A stretch of DNA of 54,910 nt from Syncephalis plumigaleata (lineage: Eukaryota; Zoopagomycota; Zoopagomycetes; Zoopagales; Piptocephalidaceae), in NCBI GenBank assembly GCA_025201365.1, contig JAIXMF010000050.1, positions 1 to 54,910 on the forward strand, given 5' to 3'. Numbering within the stretch: the stretch's first letter is position 1; each line of letters opens with the position of its first letter. This document shows positions 11,401 through 23,484 of the stretch, piece by piece. The translations under genes were made by a program, and so were the position numbers. Below the pieces are notes generated by a model, which made no database searches, was not told the DNA's origin, and saw nothing but the letters and a program-made list of their open reading frames with translations.

Positions 11401-12474
11401 ACTATGCCAATCATGTAATACAATGGTCGATGATGACGTGAACCATGGCTATACCGCGCAGAATACTTGAGTCATTCATATGCTATGAACAAATAGAAGT
11501 GCACTTCTAGTTGAGTGGCAAAGTTTCGCTCTGCAACACGTGTTGCGCTCAATGAGCAATCCGTGTCATAGCAATTATTCCTATTGGAATGAGGCGACAA
11601 CTGGATATTCTGAATTGACATGTAACACAAGCTGGTATTTTCTTCTTGTTTTTTTTACTGCTTTGACTCTCTATCAATGATCAAGTCTGCTTTATCGTAT
11701 ATTCAGCGTATAAAGAGGATAGAAAAGAACATTCAACTGATTGTTCCATTGTATGATGAGAAATTAAATGTACATCTCTACTAAAAATAACCGTGTCATT
11801 GTTCAAGGCAGGAATAAAAATAAGTAAAAATAAAAAGTCAATATATTGTTCGTCGTATGGCAAATGCAATATCACTAATACAACGCTTATTAATCACAAC
11901 AGTTGTCGTATATTCCCTAGAGCAGTTAAGCAATTGCATACTCACCTGGTATTGAACAAAGCAGACTATCCTCCTCCCACCCTGATACTATCTATGTCCA
12001 TTGGCCTATTGTTCTATGCGAGCCTACTATTTGACTCAATTTCTAGACAAACAAGCACTAAGAAGACAAAGATGATTACTAAAAATAACCCTACATTATT
12101 TTATCATTCTAGCGGTAATCATTATCATTTGCAATAGCATCAATATGTGCGTATATTCAATATGCAATATCATTTCGTGTATACATTTAGTCTAGACTCA
12201 GTAATATCAATTGAGAATGATGAAGTAGATAAGCTATCCTGCAGGAAAATAATAGTACAAGTCCTGTTCGCTGTGACTGCTGATAATTCATTACGTATGG
12301 ATGCGTCATCAGTAATGATCAATCCACTTGCAAATAATCACAATTACAACAATAATAAGAGAAAAACAAGTATAATGCTAAATGATTTGCAAAATAATCT
12401 ATTACATCAAATGACTAATCGCGTAATTTGCCATGGACCTATACACATTTCACCGTCTTACTTGGTAATTATTA
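8496..12474. other. 4 kb stretch with no recognisable gene
   Basis: Lies upstream of the Frizzled-like gene. Open frames in it are short, begin mostly at non-ATG codons, have no family resemblance and overlap microsatellites. Contents seen: CA repeats near 8588, a (GA)n tract at about 9245-9266, (CT)n at 9768-9782, GA at 11107-11122, and scattered GATA/TACA runs near 10098-10120. I found no tRNA, 5S or spliceosomal RNA signature. It may hold regulatory DNA or non-coding transcripts, but the sequence alone does not show it. Confidence 0.5.
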
Positions 12475-13008
12475 CTAGTACGTGACATCATCATCATCGT
12501 CGGCATCGTCGTCATACCCTTCTTCCAATTGTCTATCAAATGTACTACACCAATTGCATAGTAATATTTGGCGTAATCGCCACCACCAGTAATTAGGACG
12601 TAATGCTTGTCGCCAGGCACGATCATGCGTGTATTTACGAAGACTACTCGCGCTACTGGGCAGCTTTCTTGGTCGTTCCGAGTTCACCGACACCGATGAT
12701 AGACTGGGTGGATATCGCGGGAAATACCGTCGATTCCTCCAAGTGTACTTGCTGTCATCACTATCATCATCGTCGTCGTCATAGTCATCGTCATAGTCAT
12801 CATTACTATCGTATATCGTAATATATTCAGCGGGTTCTGGTAGATCGGCAAGTGATGTGTACAATGTGGTATACTTTATCGGTAAGAATCCCATTGATGA
12901 CGCGGCACTATTATTAGTAGTAGTAGTATGTTGCATGGTTAAACGACGAGTGGTCGCCAGCATGCTAGTCATGGGGAATGGCGCCTCATACATGGTTGAT
13001 ATCGTCAT
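12475..13008 (-). CDS. Hypothetical Asp-rich protein
   Basis: Single open frame of 177 aa with ATG at 13008. I do not recognise a family. The N-terminal 60 residues are Thr/Ser-rich, followed by an acidic YDSNDDYDDDYDDDDDD stretch. A basic, aromatic segment then contains repeated Trp and Arg (NYWWWRLRQ) and two Cys (CNWC). A second acidic tail ends the protein. Asp runs from GAT/GAC repeats can arise by chance on repetitive DNA, but the Trp/Arg/Tyr-rich middle and the length argue for a real gene. Nothing in the neighbourhood suggests a job. An intron could be missed. Confidence 0.45.
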   Translation of the reverse strand: MTISTMYEAPFPMTSMLATTRRLTMQHTTTTNNSAASSMGFLPIKYTTLYTSLADLPEPAEYITIYDSNDDYDDDYDDDDDDSDDSKYTWRNRRYFPRYPPSLSSVSVNSERPRKLPSSASSLRKYTHDRAWRQALRPNYWWWRLRQILLCNWCSTFDRQLEEGYDDDADDDDDVTY

Positions 13009-13264
13009 TGTTCAATACGGGATCAAACCAGTGTTCTCTACGTAAATACGACCGATCAAGCAATCAACGAGTTGTATGTGCTGTTGTATACGAGAAGTAG
13101 AGCTTTGTAAATGAATTAGCAACAGATTAATTTGAATTATCTTTTATTGTTTTTTACCAGTTCTTTCCTATAAACTATAATCAACTAAATGGATTACAAA
13201 ATTACGTAGGCAATACGCGTCAACGAATCAATTGAACAGTAATCATCATTTTATTTAATAATAA
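13009..13264. other. Short intergenic
   Basis: Upstream of the Asp-rich gene and downstream of the amidohydrolase, both on the minus strand. AT-rich, no feature seen. Confidence 0.5.
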
Positions 13265-16200
13265 CTAATCCTGCTTTGGATTGCACGCGACACCCAAGCC
13301 CGATGAAGACACCAATGTAATATGACTGCCAAATTGTAGTGGATTACCGTCGAAACCGACGAAATCAGCCGGTTCTCCTGTTACGATACGACCGGAGGTC
13401 GATAGACCAAAAGCATCGGCCACCTGCCAGGTGATCATGCCAATGGCCGTTGCCTCATCGATTAAACTGGTATCACGATGGTGTTGGTAGCCAGCCTCCC
13501 AAAGTAGTTGGCGTGTATCGCCCAAATCGAAACTACTTAGCATCACTTTGACGCCCGCTTTATGAAGGGTTTGCGCTGCGGTATACTGCGTTAATGGTTG
13601 TCCCACTAGGCAGCGACGTGATGACCAACCATCCGGTTGGCAACGAGCCTTGTCAAGTACTACGGGCACGTTGTAGTTGGCCAAATCAGCTGCTAGTAAA
13701 TGTGCCTCAGCACCACCGAATATGATCAAGTTCAAGCCATCGCCCTCTCCATTACGACGTCTATGATGCCATTGCACCTCATTGCGGAGTTTAATCAAGG
13801 CGGCGATGTTGTCCTTTGATTGAGTGTGCGCCACCAATGGAATTACACCACGCGCGACATCAGCAAAGTGGTTTTCCCGATGATCATGCTTGTTCTCGGC
13901 GTCAAGTGCAGATATGAGTAGGTTGCGCAATGCAGCAATCTGCGATGATACAGTAGGCAATGAGGCGTCCAGGTCACCGCTATCGATACTAACGTGTAGT
14001 GCGACACGGCTCTTGACAATGGAAGCGGTGTTAAGCACGGAAGTGCCCGCTGTACGCGCAGCAACACTTAGACCCTTAATCAATGATTTACTCGCGTCTG
14101 ACAACGATATAGTGGTGACAATACCTGTGATCGTATAATATTAGCATTCATGGCATAATCTTATCTAACAAGTTAATTACCTGATGCATGAGCAGCATGC
14201 AAATGTTTACCGCTAAAGGCAAATCCGTCCTCGGCAAGTGGGAGACTGTTCGTATCCGTGATAATCGACTTACGTAAAACACCGTCACCGCTCGTTGGAT
14301 CCTGCTCGATTTCATTCATACCAAGTGCCGATCCGGATGAGATTAATCCTGGAATGAGCGTGCCACCATTAAGATCGTAGACATCGCCATGATTCGTCCT
14401 AATAGCTTCGTCGCAGTCTAGACCGACACAACGAACAACACCGTCGACTACGGCAACGCCGATCTCCTTTCCTTCGTCGTCACCTTCAAGCCTATTGGCA
14501 TCTACAATGTGACCGGAAGATGCAAACAACTTGCCGATATTTCGTATTACAAATGTTTCACTCCTTGGTGAACACGCTGATGGCGTTTTCTTAAAGCTCA
14601 TTTTACGTTGATCCTCACGAGTAAGTGGACGAATAGGCTCGACTACCTTCTTATTCTTCTTTGACTTGGAATGACGTACAGACGAAGTGAATGGTTTTGG
14701 TGTATTGGATAGATCGCGGTTCAGTTTAAGCTGTGGTATACCATCGATGAGCACTTGTAGCGGACGTGCTCCCAAAGCCAATGGATGTGCATCCCAAACC
14801 TATGCATTCTATGTTAGCCAACAATGCTCATATATATGTATAATGTAATAGCTACACTACATACCACAACATCCGCGTCATATCCAAGCGAGATACGACC
14901 AATACGATCACCTAGACCTAGTGCATTGGCGGGCACACTTGTAACACTAGCCAATGCCAACTTGCTTGATAATCCATATTGATATGCTTTGGCTGCTTCG
15001 TGCATCATGTATTGCTAGATAGACAGTACCATTCAATAGTCAATATACATCACAATAGACATGGGGTATACCAAATGATAATTACCGAATTAATGACTGG
15101 ATGATCGGATTTCAATGCTACCGGAATACCATGTTCAGCAAGGATACGCGGCGAGTTGACAGACGCGTCGAATGCCTCGTATTTATAGCCCCATAAATCG
15201 GCGAATGTAGCTATGGTTACATTACTATTGCGAATCACTTCTGGAATGAGATAGGCCTCCAAGGCATGATGGAATGCCGCGATAGGTATGTTGAACTCTT
15301 TAGTGACACGTAGCATCATTTCCAAATCTTGTGGCTAATCATATAGCAATAATAAACATGAGTATAACCATTAGCTTGCTGCCTCCTCATCTTCTCCTCC
15401 CCTCTCCTCTTACCTCGTAGCAATGCACGTTAAGCTTCACTTGACCACGTAGCAATGCCGTCAGACTTTCATCGACCAAGTCATCGGGAAAACGCTCAGA
15501 CATGACCACATTATCCATGTCTTGCATACTCTCCGCGGTGACACACCAATCCTCCTGGAGACGTGCAAGTTTACGAGCCTTCTCGAGTCGCTCGCGGAAT
15601 CCCCATGCCACACCCATACGACTAACGGGGAAGGTTTGCTGCTCGCCAAATACATTCTTGGGGTTCTCGCCGCATGCCATCTTCATCCAACGCCATCCAG
15701 TACCAGATGGTAGGCCATGATTGATTAACATGCCTTCCGCGGTGCCATCGGCAGCTGGTCGTAGCTTGAACGCGTAGGCTTCACCGCCCATAAGCAACGC
15801 CGAACCAGGCAAGGCCAGTATGGTAGTGACACCACCGGATACCGCGGCGGGAATAGCGGGATCACTCTGCTTGAATCCATCGAGTGAACGAATTTGCGAG
15901 AGTGTCGGTACGGTATACTCGTTAACATCATCAAGTGCCGCGGTATTCGGCCACTTGCTTAGACCAATATGGCTATACACATACACATACATTGATAAGC
16001 AACCGCAATAACATGTTCTATTATATCATATTACTAACCTGTGCATATCTACAATACCTGGTGTAATGATACGACCGCTAACATCAATGATTTCCAATTG
16101 TGTCGCATCACCGAATTCAGCGCGAATAGCCTCCAACGACATACCAGCTAGAGTCGAATTGAGTTCCGTAATGACTCCATTCTCCATGAGTACATCGACA

Positions 16201-16790
16201 TGTGTCTCGCTATCGACGGGATCCCATACAATACCACCGTGAAGTAGAATCTTGGACTTTTGACCAGTCTGAGCCTCGTAGTGAGGATTATTACGTAATG
16301 CTACTCGTTGTCGATTGTACTGCGTACCAGTGGTGGTAGCAGTAGTAGTAGTTGCCATCTTACCAGGTGCTGAACGAATACGACGACACTGCTCCAGACC
16401 ATAAGCAAAATCATTGGCACTAATACGAGGTGCAACAACCATGGCTGGTTCGGGAGCACCACCCGAAGCAAATAGGAAATAAATAATCACAAGAAGAACA
16501 AGCAAGCCCGCAGTAAGTTCGATGATATAACGGCGTAGGAACTCGCGTTGAGACTTGAAAGTATCCGGTAGATTGGAGGTAAGCGCTCTTAGTCGGTCGA
16601 TACCGCTACCCGTTGGTCGAGACGTCTCGCCGTGAGCTTGTGGCAAGGCATAGTCATGACGCCCGTTAGGAGAGCCGCCATGAGTCGCCGGATATGAGGT
16701 GTTCATAAGCGGGGAGTCTTCTCCCTCGGACGCAGAGTCATTGTCGTGCGACTGCGATAGTCGAGAGGACCGTTGCCCCTCCTGGTCCAT
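13265..16790 (-). CDS. Membrane-anchored amidohydrolase (fungal CE9-like)
   Basis: Six exons: 16039-16790, 15414-15972, 15086-15334, 14865-15014, 14181-14799 and 13265-14124 (introns 66, 79, 71, 65 and 56 bp), 1062 aa. Residues 1-90 are a polar, presumably cytosolic tail. One membrane helix follows (about 90-110), so the catalytic part should face the lumen or outside. The metallo-dependent hydrolase domain shows the metal-binding DMHSH motif at the exon 1/2 junction, the VHCYE and FHHALEA histidines, and KSDHP with the metal-site Asp. The GYDADVV-W-D-HPLALGARP block closes the first barrel. A second, weaker amidohydrolase-like module fills the last 400 residues. The family is widespread in fungi as large proteins labelled carbohydrate esterase family 9; the true substrate is unknown. 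The start is the ATG at 16790; a GTG one codon upstream is not needed. Confidence 0.85.
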
Positions 16791-17743
16791 CACGCGAGAC
16801 GACGTGGCTATACAAGAATGTGTGTGTGTGTGTGCGTGTGTGTGTACGCGAAGAAGAGGAAGGAGGAAAAGAAGACTCGTTTATCGATAAGCTCTTGTAC
16901 GAGTTGTTATCGTGCTCGTATATTAGCAAACAACAATATACAATAAGAAGTGTAGAAAACAGTAGAGTAGAGTAAATACGAGTATGCTCTCAACTGAACG
17001 AGTAGTAGTTATGCGACTAGTTAGCTGTCGTAGAGAACAAAAAGCGGAAGAGGAAAAGAGAGAAGAAAGGTCGGAAATCAAAGGTGGAGCGAGGAAGCAA
17101 CGTTGACGTACATGGAAATAGTGAAGGATTAGCAACATTTCAATGAGCGATGACGCACTTGTTTGTTCATTCGTTCATTCATCACGCTCTGTGCGTAAAA
17201 GTAATCCATAATTGAAATAGATGAATGCTAGCCATCATTGAATATCCATACTATGTGTCATTAATACTTGTAACAAGACTATGCCATTGTATACTAATAG
17301 AGCATATTATTAAGCAGTATTGTACATACTTGTATATTATAATAAATCAATTGATAAATAGTAGTAGCCGACGTACTAATATAATATAACATATTATATT
17401 GAAGACGTCATTATCAATTATCACTAGTAGAACATTACTACGAATAACAAATGGAAGAGCAACGTGCCAATCCAGTATCCATTGTCAATATCCATTCTGC
17501 CTAAAGAAGCATACTGCTGATATGTCAGACGATAAATCCAGCATTACGTTACACCATAACGCGGCAAAAGCCCATCTCATTCTCCACTTGTTCCAACCTT
17601 CATCTAAAGCGTGGTCCGTTTTCTTTTTGCTCTCTCGGTATTCCGTTGTCTTTCAGTGCTTAGCCTAGCTTACTTTGTGTTTGTGCGTGTGTGCGTGTTC
17701 TACCAGTACTCCATTCTTCCATTGCTCTATTTCTCCTAGCAGT
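16791..17743. promoter_or_regulatory. Divergent promoter region, amidohydrolase and 14-3-3
   Basis: 953 bp between divergent starts. It has a GT-rich microsatellite at about 16819-16842, AT-rich DNA with an imperfect palindrome near 17377-17400, and a pyrimidine-rich segment from about 17590 leading to the 14-3-3 ATG. The open frames inside have no coding character. Promoter role is inferred from position. Confidence 0.4.
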
Positions 17744-18597
17744 ATGCCTTCCGAACGTGAACTAATCATCTATATGGCCAAGGTGGCCGAACACGCCGAG
17801 CGCTACGATGAGATGGCCCAGCGTATGAAGGATGCCATCAATCTAAGCAAGGTGTTGTCGGTCGAGGAGCGTAATCTCTTGTCGTTAGCCTATAAGAATA
17901 TCATTGGTACTCGTCGTGCTAGCTGGCGTATCATCTCTTCCATCAAGACGAAGGAGGAAAGCAAGGGCAACGCGGAACATGTGGCGCAAATCGAGAAATA
18001 CCAAACGAAGATCGAGCAAGAACTGTCCGAAATATCTCAGAATGCCATCCAACTGCTGGACGACGAGCTTATTCCTAATGCAGCGGACGATGAATCAAAG
18101 GTCTTTTACTATAAAATGTAACTAATCAGTGAATGATATCCGTATCAAGTCATTCAACGTATTTACCCTAATTGCCATGATTGTACAATAGGAAAGGTGA
18201 CTACTACCGATACTTGGCCGAGTTCTCCGCGGAAGAGAAGCGCGCTGAAGTTGGCGATAAAGCATACGATGCCTATAAGGCAGCCATGAGTATCGCTGAC
18301 GAAAAACTCGAACCAACGAATCCGATTCGCCTTGGTCTAGTACTCAACTATACGGTATTCCTGTACGAGATTAGAAATATGCCAAAGGAAGCTTGTAGTC
18401 TAGCGGAAAAGGCATTCGATAATGCAATCACCGCATTGGATTCACTTACCGAGGAATCCTACAAGGATAGCACGCTTATCATGCAACTACTCCGTGATAA
18501 CATGTCACTTTGGTCGTCAGATCTTGCAAATGAACAAGAACAACAAGGAGAAGACGCGGCAACACCAGAAAACGACAACACTGAGGATGCACAATAA
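17744..18597 (+). CDS. 14-3-3 protein
   Basis: Two exons, 17744-18117 and 18192-18597 (intron 74 bp), 259 aa. A phosphoserine/phosphothreonine-binding dimeric adaptor of the cytosol and nucleus. Visible landmarks are the dimer-forming N-terminal helices, [10 protein letters not shown] with the phosphate-binding Lys, GTRRASWR with a binding Arg, [16 protein letters not shown] at the exon junction carrying the Arg-Tyr pair, and [12 protein letters not shown] plus [10 protein letters not shown] near the end. The last 25 residues are an acidic Gln/Glu tail, typical of the variable C-terminus. The junction restores KMKGDYYRY exactly, which fixes the splice sites. The ATG at 17744 follows a CT-rich leader. 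Upstream in-frame codons are low-complexity, so the start is secure. C-ending codons suggest strong expression. Confidence 0.96.
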
Positions 18598-18796
18598 GGA
18601 ATGGGTCAATCAATCAATCAGTAAATACATACTATACATCTAGACACCATCTATACCGTAGAACATGTCTAATAAATGGAACTATTCGACGAATTAGCTA
18701 TTTCATTTTAGTATTTGTAACATATGATAAATCACATAGCAATAACCTTCGTTTTATGGTTCGAATGTTTATTATAATTGGTGTAGTGTACTGTGC
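18598..18796. other. 3' flank of 14-3-3
   Basis: Contains the likely 14-3-3 poly(A) region (AATAAA at about 18671) and AT-rich DNA leading into the duplicated unit. No gene seen. Confidence 0.4.
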
Positions 18797-18905
18797 GATG
18801 ACTCATTTACAAGGCTTTTCCTTCTGATGAACGCAGTTGGCCATTTGTTCTTACGAATAAATAATAGTTATGATAATACGTATCTAGATGTGAAAGCAAT
18901 AATCA

Positions 18906-19238
18906 TCACGGATAAGTTGTTTCTTGTTGTCCTTCATTTCTTGAATGTTTAGAAATAATGACACTTTGATGTAGTTGTGTTGGAACACCATTTCCATTGC
19001 AAAGACTGAGAATAATCTGAATAAAATTCAGACATGCTGCCATATCCCGATTCCATACATGATACTCGAATCCTTTACCTTTCATGTCATCTTTACAATT
19101 CTGATGTGTGCATCTAATAGAGTGATGAATTAGTATATTGTTATAGATTGTACTCATTTTAAGAAGGCATGACAAGTGACAGTAGGATATCTCGTCAATT
19201 AGAAAGACTTGAACACCATGCTTCATTATTATCCACAC
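18906..19238 (-). pseudogene. Fanzor/TnpB-type nuclease C-terminal relic, copy 1
   Basis: An open frame of 110 codons, with the first ATG at 19224-19226. It encodes only the end of a TnpB/Fanzor-like RuvC nuclease: a DE-x-S motif with C-x3-C, a second C-x4-C pair (CTHQNC) forming the zinc finger, and WNRDMAACLNF with the last catalytic Asp (codon 19044-19046), then a GVP-type tail. Full-length Fanzors are several hundred residues and also need the RuvC-I and RuvC-II parts, which are missing. The frame upstream is stopped by TAA at 19239-19241, where copy 2 has CAA. The 5' end abuts the F-box promoter. Assignment rests on the zinc-finger plus RD-x-AA-x-N pattern, with no search run. It cannot be an active nuclease as it stands. 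Confidence 0.65.
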
Positions 19239-19325
19239 TTACGTATGCTTTATTTGTGTATCCTTGATTAAAATAACGTCATCGTATTCCTCTACCCCTT
19301 ACTGTCTTTCTTATTCCATTCCACT
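19239..19325. promoter_or_regulatory. Shared 5' region of relic and F-box gene 1
   Basis: 87 bp between the relic frame and the F-box ATG, nearly identical to 36583-36669 in the other unit. It contains a TGACG half-site read as AACGTCATCG and a pyrimidine-rich run ending at the ATG. On the minus strand this DNA continues the relic's reading frame (GAG GAA TAC GAT GAC ...), so the F-box promoter appears built on former nuclease coding sequence. Confidence 0.5.
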
Positions 19326-20960
19326 ATGTCTACTACTACTACTACTGAAGTATCGAGTAATTCCAACTCGTCTTGTAGATTACTAGAGTGTTTGAATAGT
19401 CTTCCATTTCATGACCAGCGTGTCTTCCGTAGTCTACTTGGTCATATCGAATTAGTGCGTTTATCAGCATGTTGTCGCTCGTTAAGAAGCAGTATTCGAA
19501 ATGATACATTATTATGGCAAAAACTATACCATAGGGATTTCCTATCGGGTGCCCATTATGCTAAAGAAATGGAATTCGTATTATGGTGTATACGCACGGA
19601 TGTCAACAATCCATGTACATCGGATAAACGAGCCGATCTACTAGAGAATGTGGACTGGTACAACACATATCGTCGACGAGTGAGCACCGAGAATAATTGG
19701 CGATATGGACGATGCAATATTTCAAATATCAATATGGAGCATGACAAGGATGGAATACATTATCGCAAAGATGATAATAATTGTATATTTATTACGCAAC
19801 AAGATTGTTCAGACGGGACATCAAGGTCGCATCCCTATCATGCTTTAGAATATTTGCCACATTCAAATTTTAAGTCAGGCAACAATACTGTATATAACAG
19901 TACATTACCCACATCGTCAAACGTTCTCCCGCTAGATATTGGTAATGAAACTAAATATTTTTATGTTACGGGTGATCATTACATAGCTGTATCTCCTAGG
20001 GCAATCACAACCAAGCCTAAGTATACTGTAAAAATACTTACTCGCAAACACGGTGGTGTTTTCACTACATTCGATGTTCCAGTACAATATAAAGTGAAGA
20101 CAATCCAGGGGAAATGGGTGTCATTAGTGCGTAAATCATACGAGCCATCCAGGTGTTCGCAACTTTGTACAAGTAATATTAATAATTATACAATGATGCC
20201 ATATAACTAGTGCTAATAATCAATGAATTTAGTCGGTATAATGGTATTTGATATAGAGAATAATACCATGTGTCCAGGAAGCATTGGTGGTATATGGAAT
20301 GCAACTCGTTTCTACAAAACAACCAATAATACAGCAATAGTATACACAACACTACTAGTCGAAAATGATGATACAGATCATATTGAATGGGCATTATACC
20401 AATTCTCAAACAATAATCCTGTTGTACAATTGCGAAGTGGCTGGTTTCAACTACCTGAGAGGATAACCGATGTGTCAGTATTTGCTCATAATTCATACGA
20501 TTTGTATATGGTCATCAATATATATGATCATCCAGATTATGATATATACATAATGCATAGTGTAGCATCTAGTGGTCAAAGCCACATTCCACGTAACTGC
20601 TACACTATGACTAAACAACATATATCTATTCCATTGTTAAGGGCTGGATGCGAATATTTAGATTTTGGTTTTAAATCAACAAAAATATGGACAGACTTAT
20701 CCTACAATAACGATCAAGTATTACAAATACCGAATGCAAAAGACCTCACACATATTATTGGAAATCTTTATGTTTTAATTACAAAAGAGCATAATTATAT
20801 AGGAAATCCAATACTTGTAGATATCAGTACAAACGAAATAATACGTAAATTGGAAGCGCTAAACACACAATGGAGATCGCCTGCTTGTAAAATGTTTGGC
20901 ATAATAGGTAGTTCCTATAACAATCATGCACAAACAATACAAGAATACGGCGAATTATAG
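19326..20960 (+). CDS. F-box protein, copy 1
   Basis: Two exons. Exon 1 is 19326 to 20166 or 20172, depending on which of two GT donors is used; exon 2 is 20233-20960. About 522-524 aa. After a Thr/Ser/Asn-rich start, residues 17-72 form an F-box: LNSLPFHDQRVFRSLLGH, then LVRLSACCRSLR, then LWQKLYHRDF. F-box proteins link substrates to SCF ubiquitin ligases through Skp1. The remaining 450 residues have no motif I recognise; they are rich in Asn, Tyr and beta-type segments and could be a substrate-binding domain. The partner copy lies at 35005-36582, inverted. Residues 1-127 differ at only nine positions from it, but the rest has diverged far more. The intron is supported by both copies keeping the same phase. 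Confidence 0.75.
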
Positions 20961-20992
20961 CAAGTATCAATAAATCATAATATATATTGTTA

Positions 20993-21437
20993 TTGATTAC
21001 ATTAGAGCGAGCAATATGTTTCTATTAACTAGTAATGAGGAATAGCTATTATTAATTATCACTAATTGCAATATATGATATCACAATCATTAACATCTCC
21101 CTCAACTACTAGGGCCATGACAACTACTCAATAATAATAACAATGCGATGATGATGTTAACAATCGTGCAAGATTATTTATTGATAAAGAGCAAAAGTTA
21201 AAGGCTAGCAGCGCTAATCGGTTGGAGGACTCATTTATTTCCTTATCAATTTGCTAATTTAAATTTTTGATGGCAAATAAACCGCTCGTTCATTCTTTGT
21301 TTGAATCCACCCGAATCTTGCCTTAATTCTGACTGTTCCATTTCCCAAGTGGTTCTTCCTAGATCCAGCGCTGTATAGCTGTGTTCACGACCGCTATAGG
21401 CATTGTTGACGTTAAATTATTGGTGACAATAGCAGCT
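20993..21437. other. Intergenic upstream of DnaJ gene
   Basis: AT-rich, with no gene seen. A frame open into the DnaJ gene begins at GTG 21381, but the targeting-peptide-like sequence starts at the ATG at 21438. Confidence 0.5.
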
Positions 21438-23484
21438 ATGGCACTACGATTAAGCAATGCATTCCACGTTCAGTCTACCACTAGTAGAGTGACGTCGTGT
21501 ATACGCCGGATCAGACCGGCGGTGGCATTACCGGTGCGTGTAGCTAGTATTCATACTACCAGTGCTACACGCTTATTTAATGGCTGTAGTCGCGTTACTC
21601 TACTCAATGATTGTCGATTGTCACGTTCAGTAGGGGGCATGTCAACAACGCGTAAATCAAGAGTAAGTAGCAATTAAGAATCTCCTAAGAATGACGTGCA
21701 ATTCTAACTTGTACCATTTATATAATAGTCCTTTCATACTACAGGTAATATAGAAACGAACAAATAAGCAATATGTATATGTATATTTGCTTATCATCAT
21801 CATCATAATCATGTTTAGCAACGAATGCTGCCTTAAAACGCGATGCCTACGAGGTTCTGGGCATTTCAAGAACCGCCAGTCAATCGGAAGTTAAGAAAGC
21901 GTATTACGCGGTAAGTCAACAGCATCTCATTGTAATGATTTTATAGTAATCTTTTCCTTCTTCTTCTATATTCATGACATTTTAGTTGGCAAAGAAATAT
22001 CATCCGGATACGAATAAGGATAAAGGCGCACATGACAAGTTTGTAGAAATTCAAGAAGCCTATGAAGTAAGATGTGAATGATATCATCGTGTAGCTACAT
22101 AGAATTAACAATGAGCAATAGATTCTATCAGACGAGCAGAAACGAGCATCTTATGATCAATTTGGTCATGCTGGTTTTAATGGTAAGTATATATACACTA
22201 AACTAGTGTTATATTCTAATTTGTTATATGTTTATTCATAGGAGAAGCACCACCGGGTGCTGGTGGATTCCCTGGTGCACATCCATTTGGTGGTGGTGGT
22301 GCCGGATTCTCGCCTAATGACATTTTTGAACAATTCTTTGGTGGTGGATTCCGACAGGCGGGTGCTCGAGGTGGTGGTGGCTTCCAAACGGTAGGCGACG
22401 ATCTTCAGGTAAGCCATCATTCATTGTTGCTTGTAGTATAGGACAGCAGAGTTAACTCGCATGACATCTACTCACTAGGTTCGCTTGACCATTTCATTTA
22501 TGGAGGCGGTTAAAGGCACCACTAAAACAATTCGTATCTCGCCCATTGTCACTTGCCGTACGTGTAAGGGCAATGGCACCAAAGATGGTAAGCGACCCGA
22601 GAGTTGCAAGGCTTGCCATGGCACGGGACATCGCGTGATAATGCAGGGACCATTCCAAATGGCTACGCCTTGCAATGTGTGTTCCGGCACCGGTGAATAC
22701 ATCTCCTCCGCCAATCAGTGTACCACATGTAAGGGTGCAAAGCGTATACGTGAAAGCAAGACTGTCTCAGTCGACATACCGCCCGGTGTCGACAACGATG
22801 TCAAAGTACGTCTAGCCGGTGAAGGTGACGCGCCCGAGGAGGGCAATGGACCACGAGGAGATCTATACGTACAACTTGCGGTAAGCATCCCTGTGTATCG
22901 ATATAACAACTAGCAAACTAACTAACTAGCAAACTAATGAATACTAGGTTGAACGATCACCCATCTTCAAACGACAAGGCGCTAATGTTTATCTAGATGT
23001 GAATGTACCACTACAAAAAGCTATACTAGGCGGTGAAATACGTATACCCACGCTAGATGGTGATGTAGAGCTTAAAGTTAGCACGGGTACTCAACCGGAT
23101 GAAGTACGTGTACTACGTCAACGCGGTATCAAGAAGCTAAATAGTAAAGATCGTGGTGATCAATACGTTAAAATGAAGGTGCAAGTTCCTACGTAAGTGA
23201 TGAATCATCTACCTGCATTATACGTAATTAACATTCGATCTACTTGATTCAATAGTAAATTAACAGCACGACAACGAGAATTACTGGAGGCATTTGCTGC
23301 CGAGATGGAGGGACGTTCCACACAAAGTAAACAGGAGGAACAGGATCCATCGGTGGACAATAGCAAATCGTCGAGTTTCTTCAAGTCGGCATTCGATAAG
23401 ATCCGTGGTAAACAGCAGGACGACTCGAATGACAAAGATGATGCCAATCAAGATAAGAAAAATCCTAATTCTGACAAAGAATAA
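21438..23484 (+). CDS. MDJ1: Mitochondrial DnaJ/Hsp40 co-chaperone
   Basis: Eight exons: 21438-21651, 21819-21910, 21986-22066, 22122-22182, 22242-22408, 22479-22880, 22948-23192 and 23256-23484, 496 aa (yeast Mdj1 is 511). Residues 1-60 are Arg/Ser/Thr-rich without acids, a typical mitochondrial presequence. The J domain begins at KRDAYEVLG and has HPD at 108-110. A Gly/Phe-rich linker follows. The zinc-finger domain has four C-x2-C-x-G modules ([32 protein letters not shown]; the last lacks its final Gly). Then come the substrate-binding beta domains and a Lys/Asp-rich tail. It would stimulate mitochondrial Hsp70 ATPase in matrix protein folding. The exon 1 donor is uncertain: GTAAAT at 21652 and a site at about 21667 both keep frame, while the better-looking GTAAGT at 21663 does not. 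Confidence 0.9.

Larger units (their letters stand above)
18797..20992 (+). repeat. Duplicated unit 1 (Fanzor relic plus F-box gene)
   Basis: This 2.2 kb unit recurs in inverted orientation at about 34923-37125. Both copies carry, in the same order, a head-to-head pair: a truncated Fanzor/TnpB-type open frame pointing outward and an F-box gene. Similarity extends beyond both genes. On the relic side, a block containing ACGTATTATCATAACT continues to roughly 18797. On the F-box side, GAATACGG-GAATTATA and AGTATCAATAAATCAT continue to roughly 20992. Edges were judged by eye and could move by tens of bases. Confidence 0.8.

Noticed and set aside
11793-12485. Two adjacent plus-strand frames (114 and 112 codons)
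   Set aside because: AT-rich, Asn/Ile/Ser-dominated, no recognisable motif and no splice connection that extends them.
18721-18790. GGTTCGAAT near 18760 as a tRNA B box
   Set aside because: No matching A box, acceptor stem or cloverleaf could be formed around it. No tRNA was found elsewhere either.
21657-21869. Minus-strand frame over DnaJ intron 1
   Set aside because: It is antisense to an intron and exon 2 with repetitive Met/Tyr codons from CAT/ATA runs.
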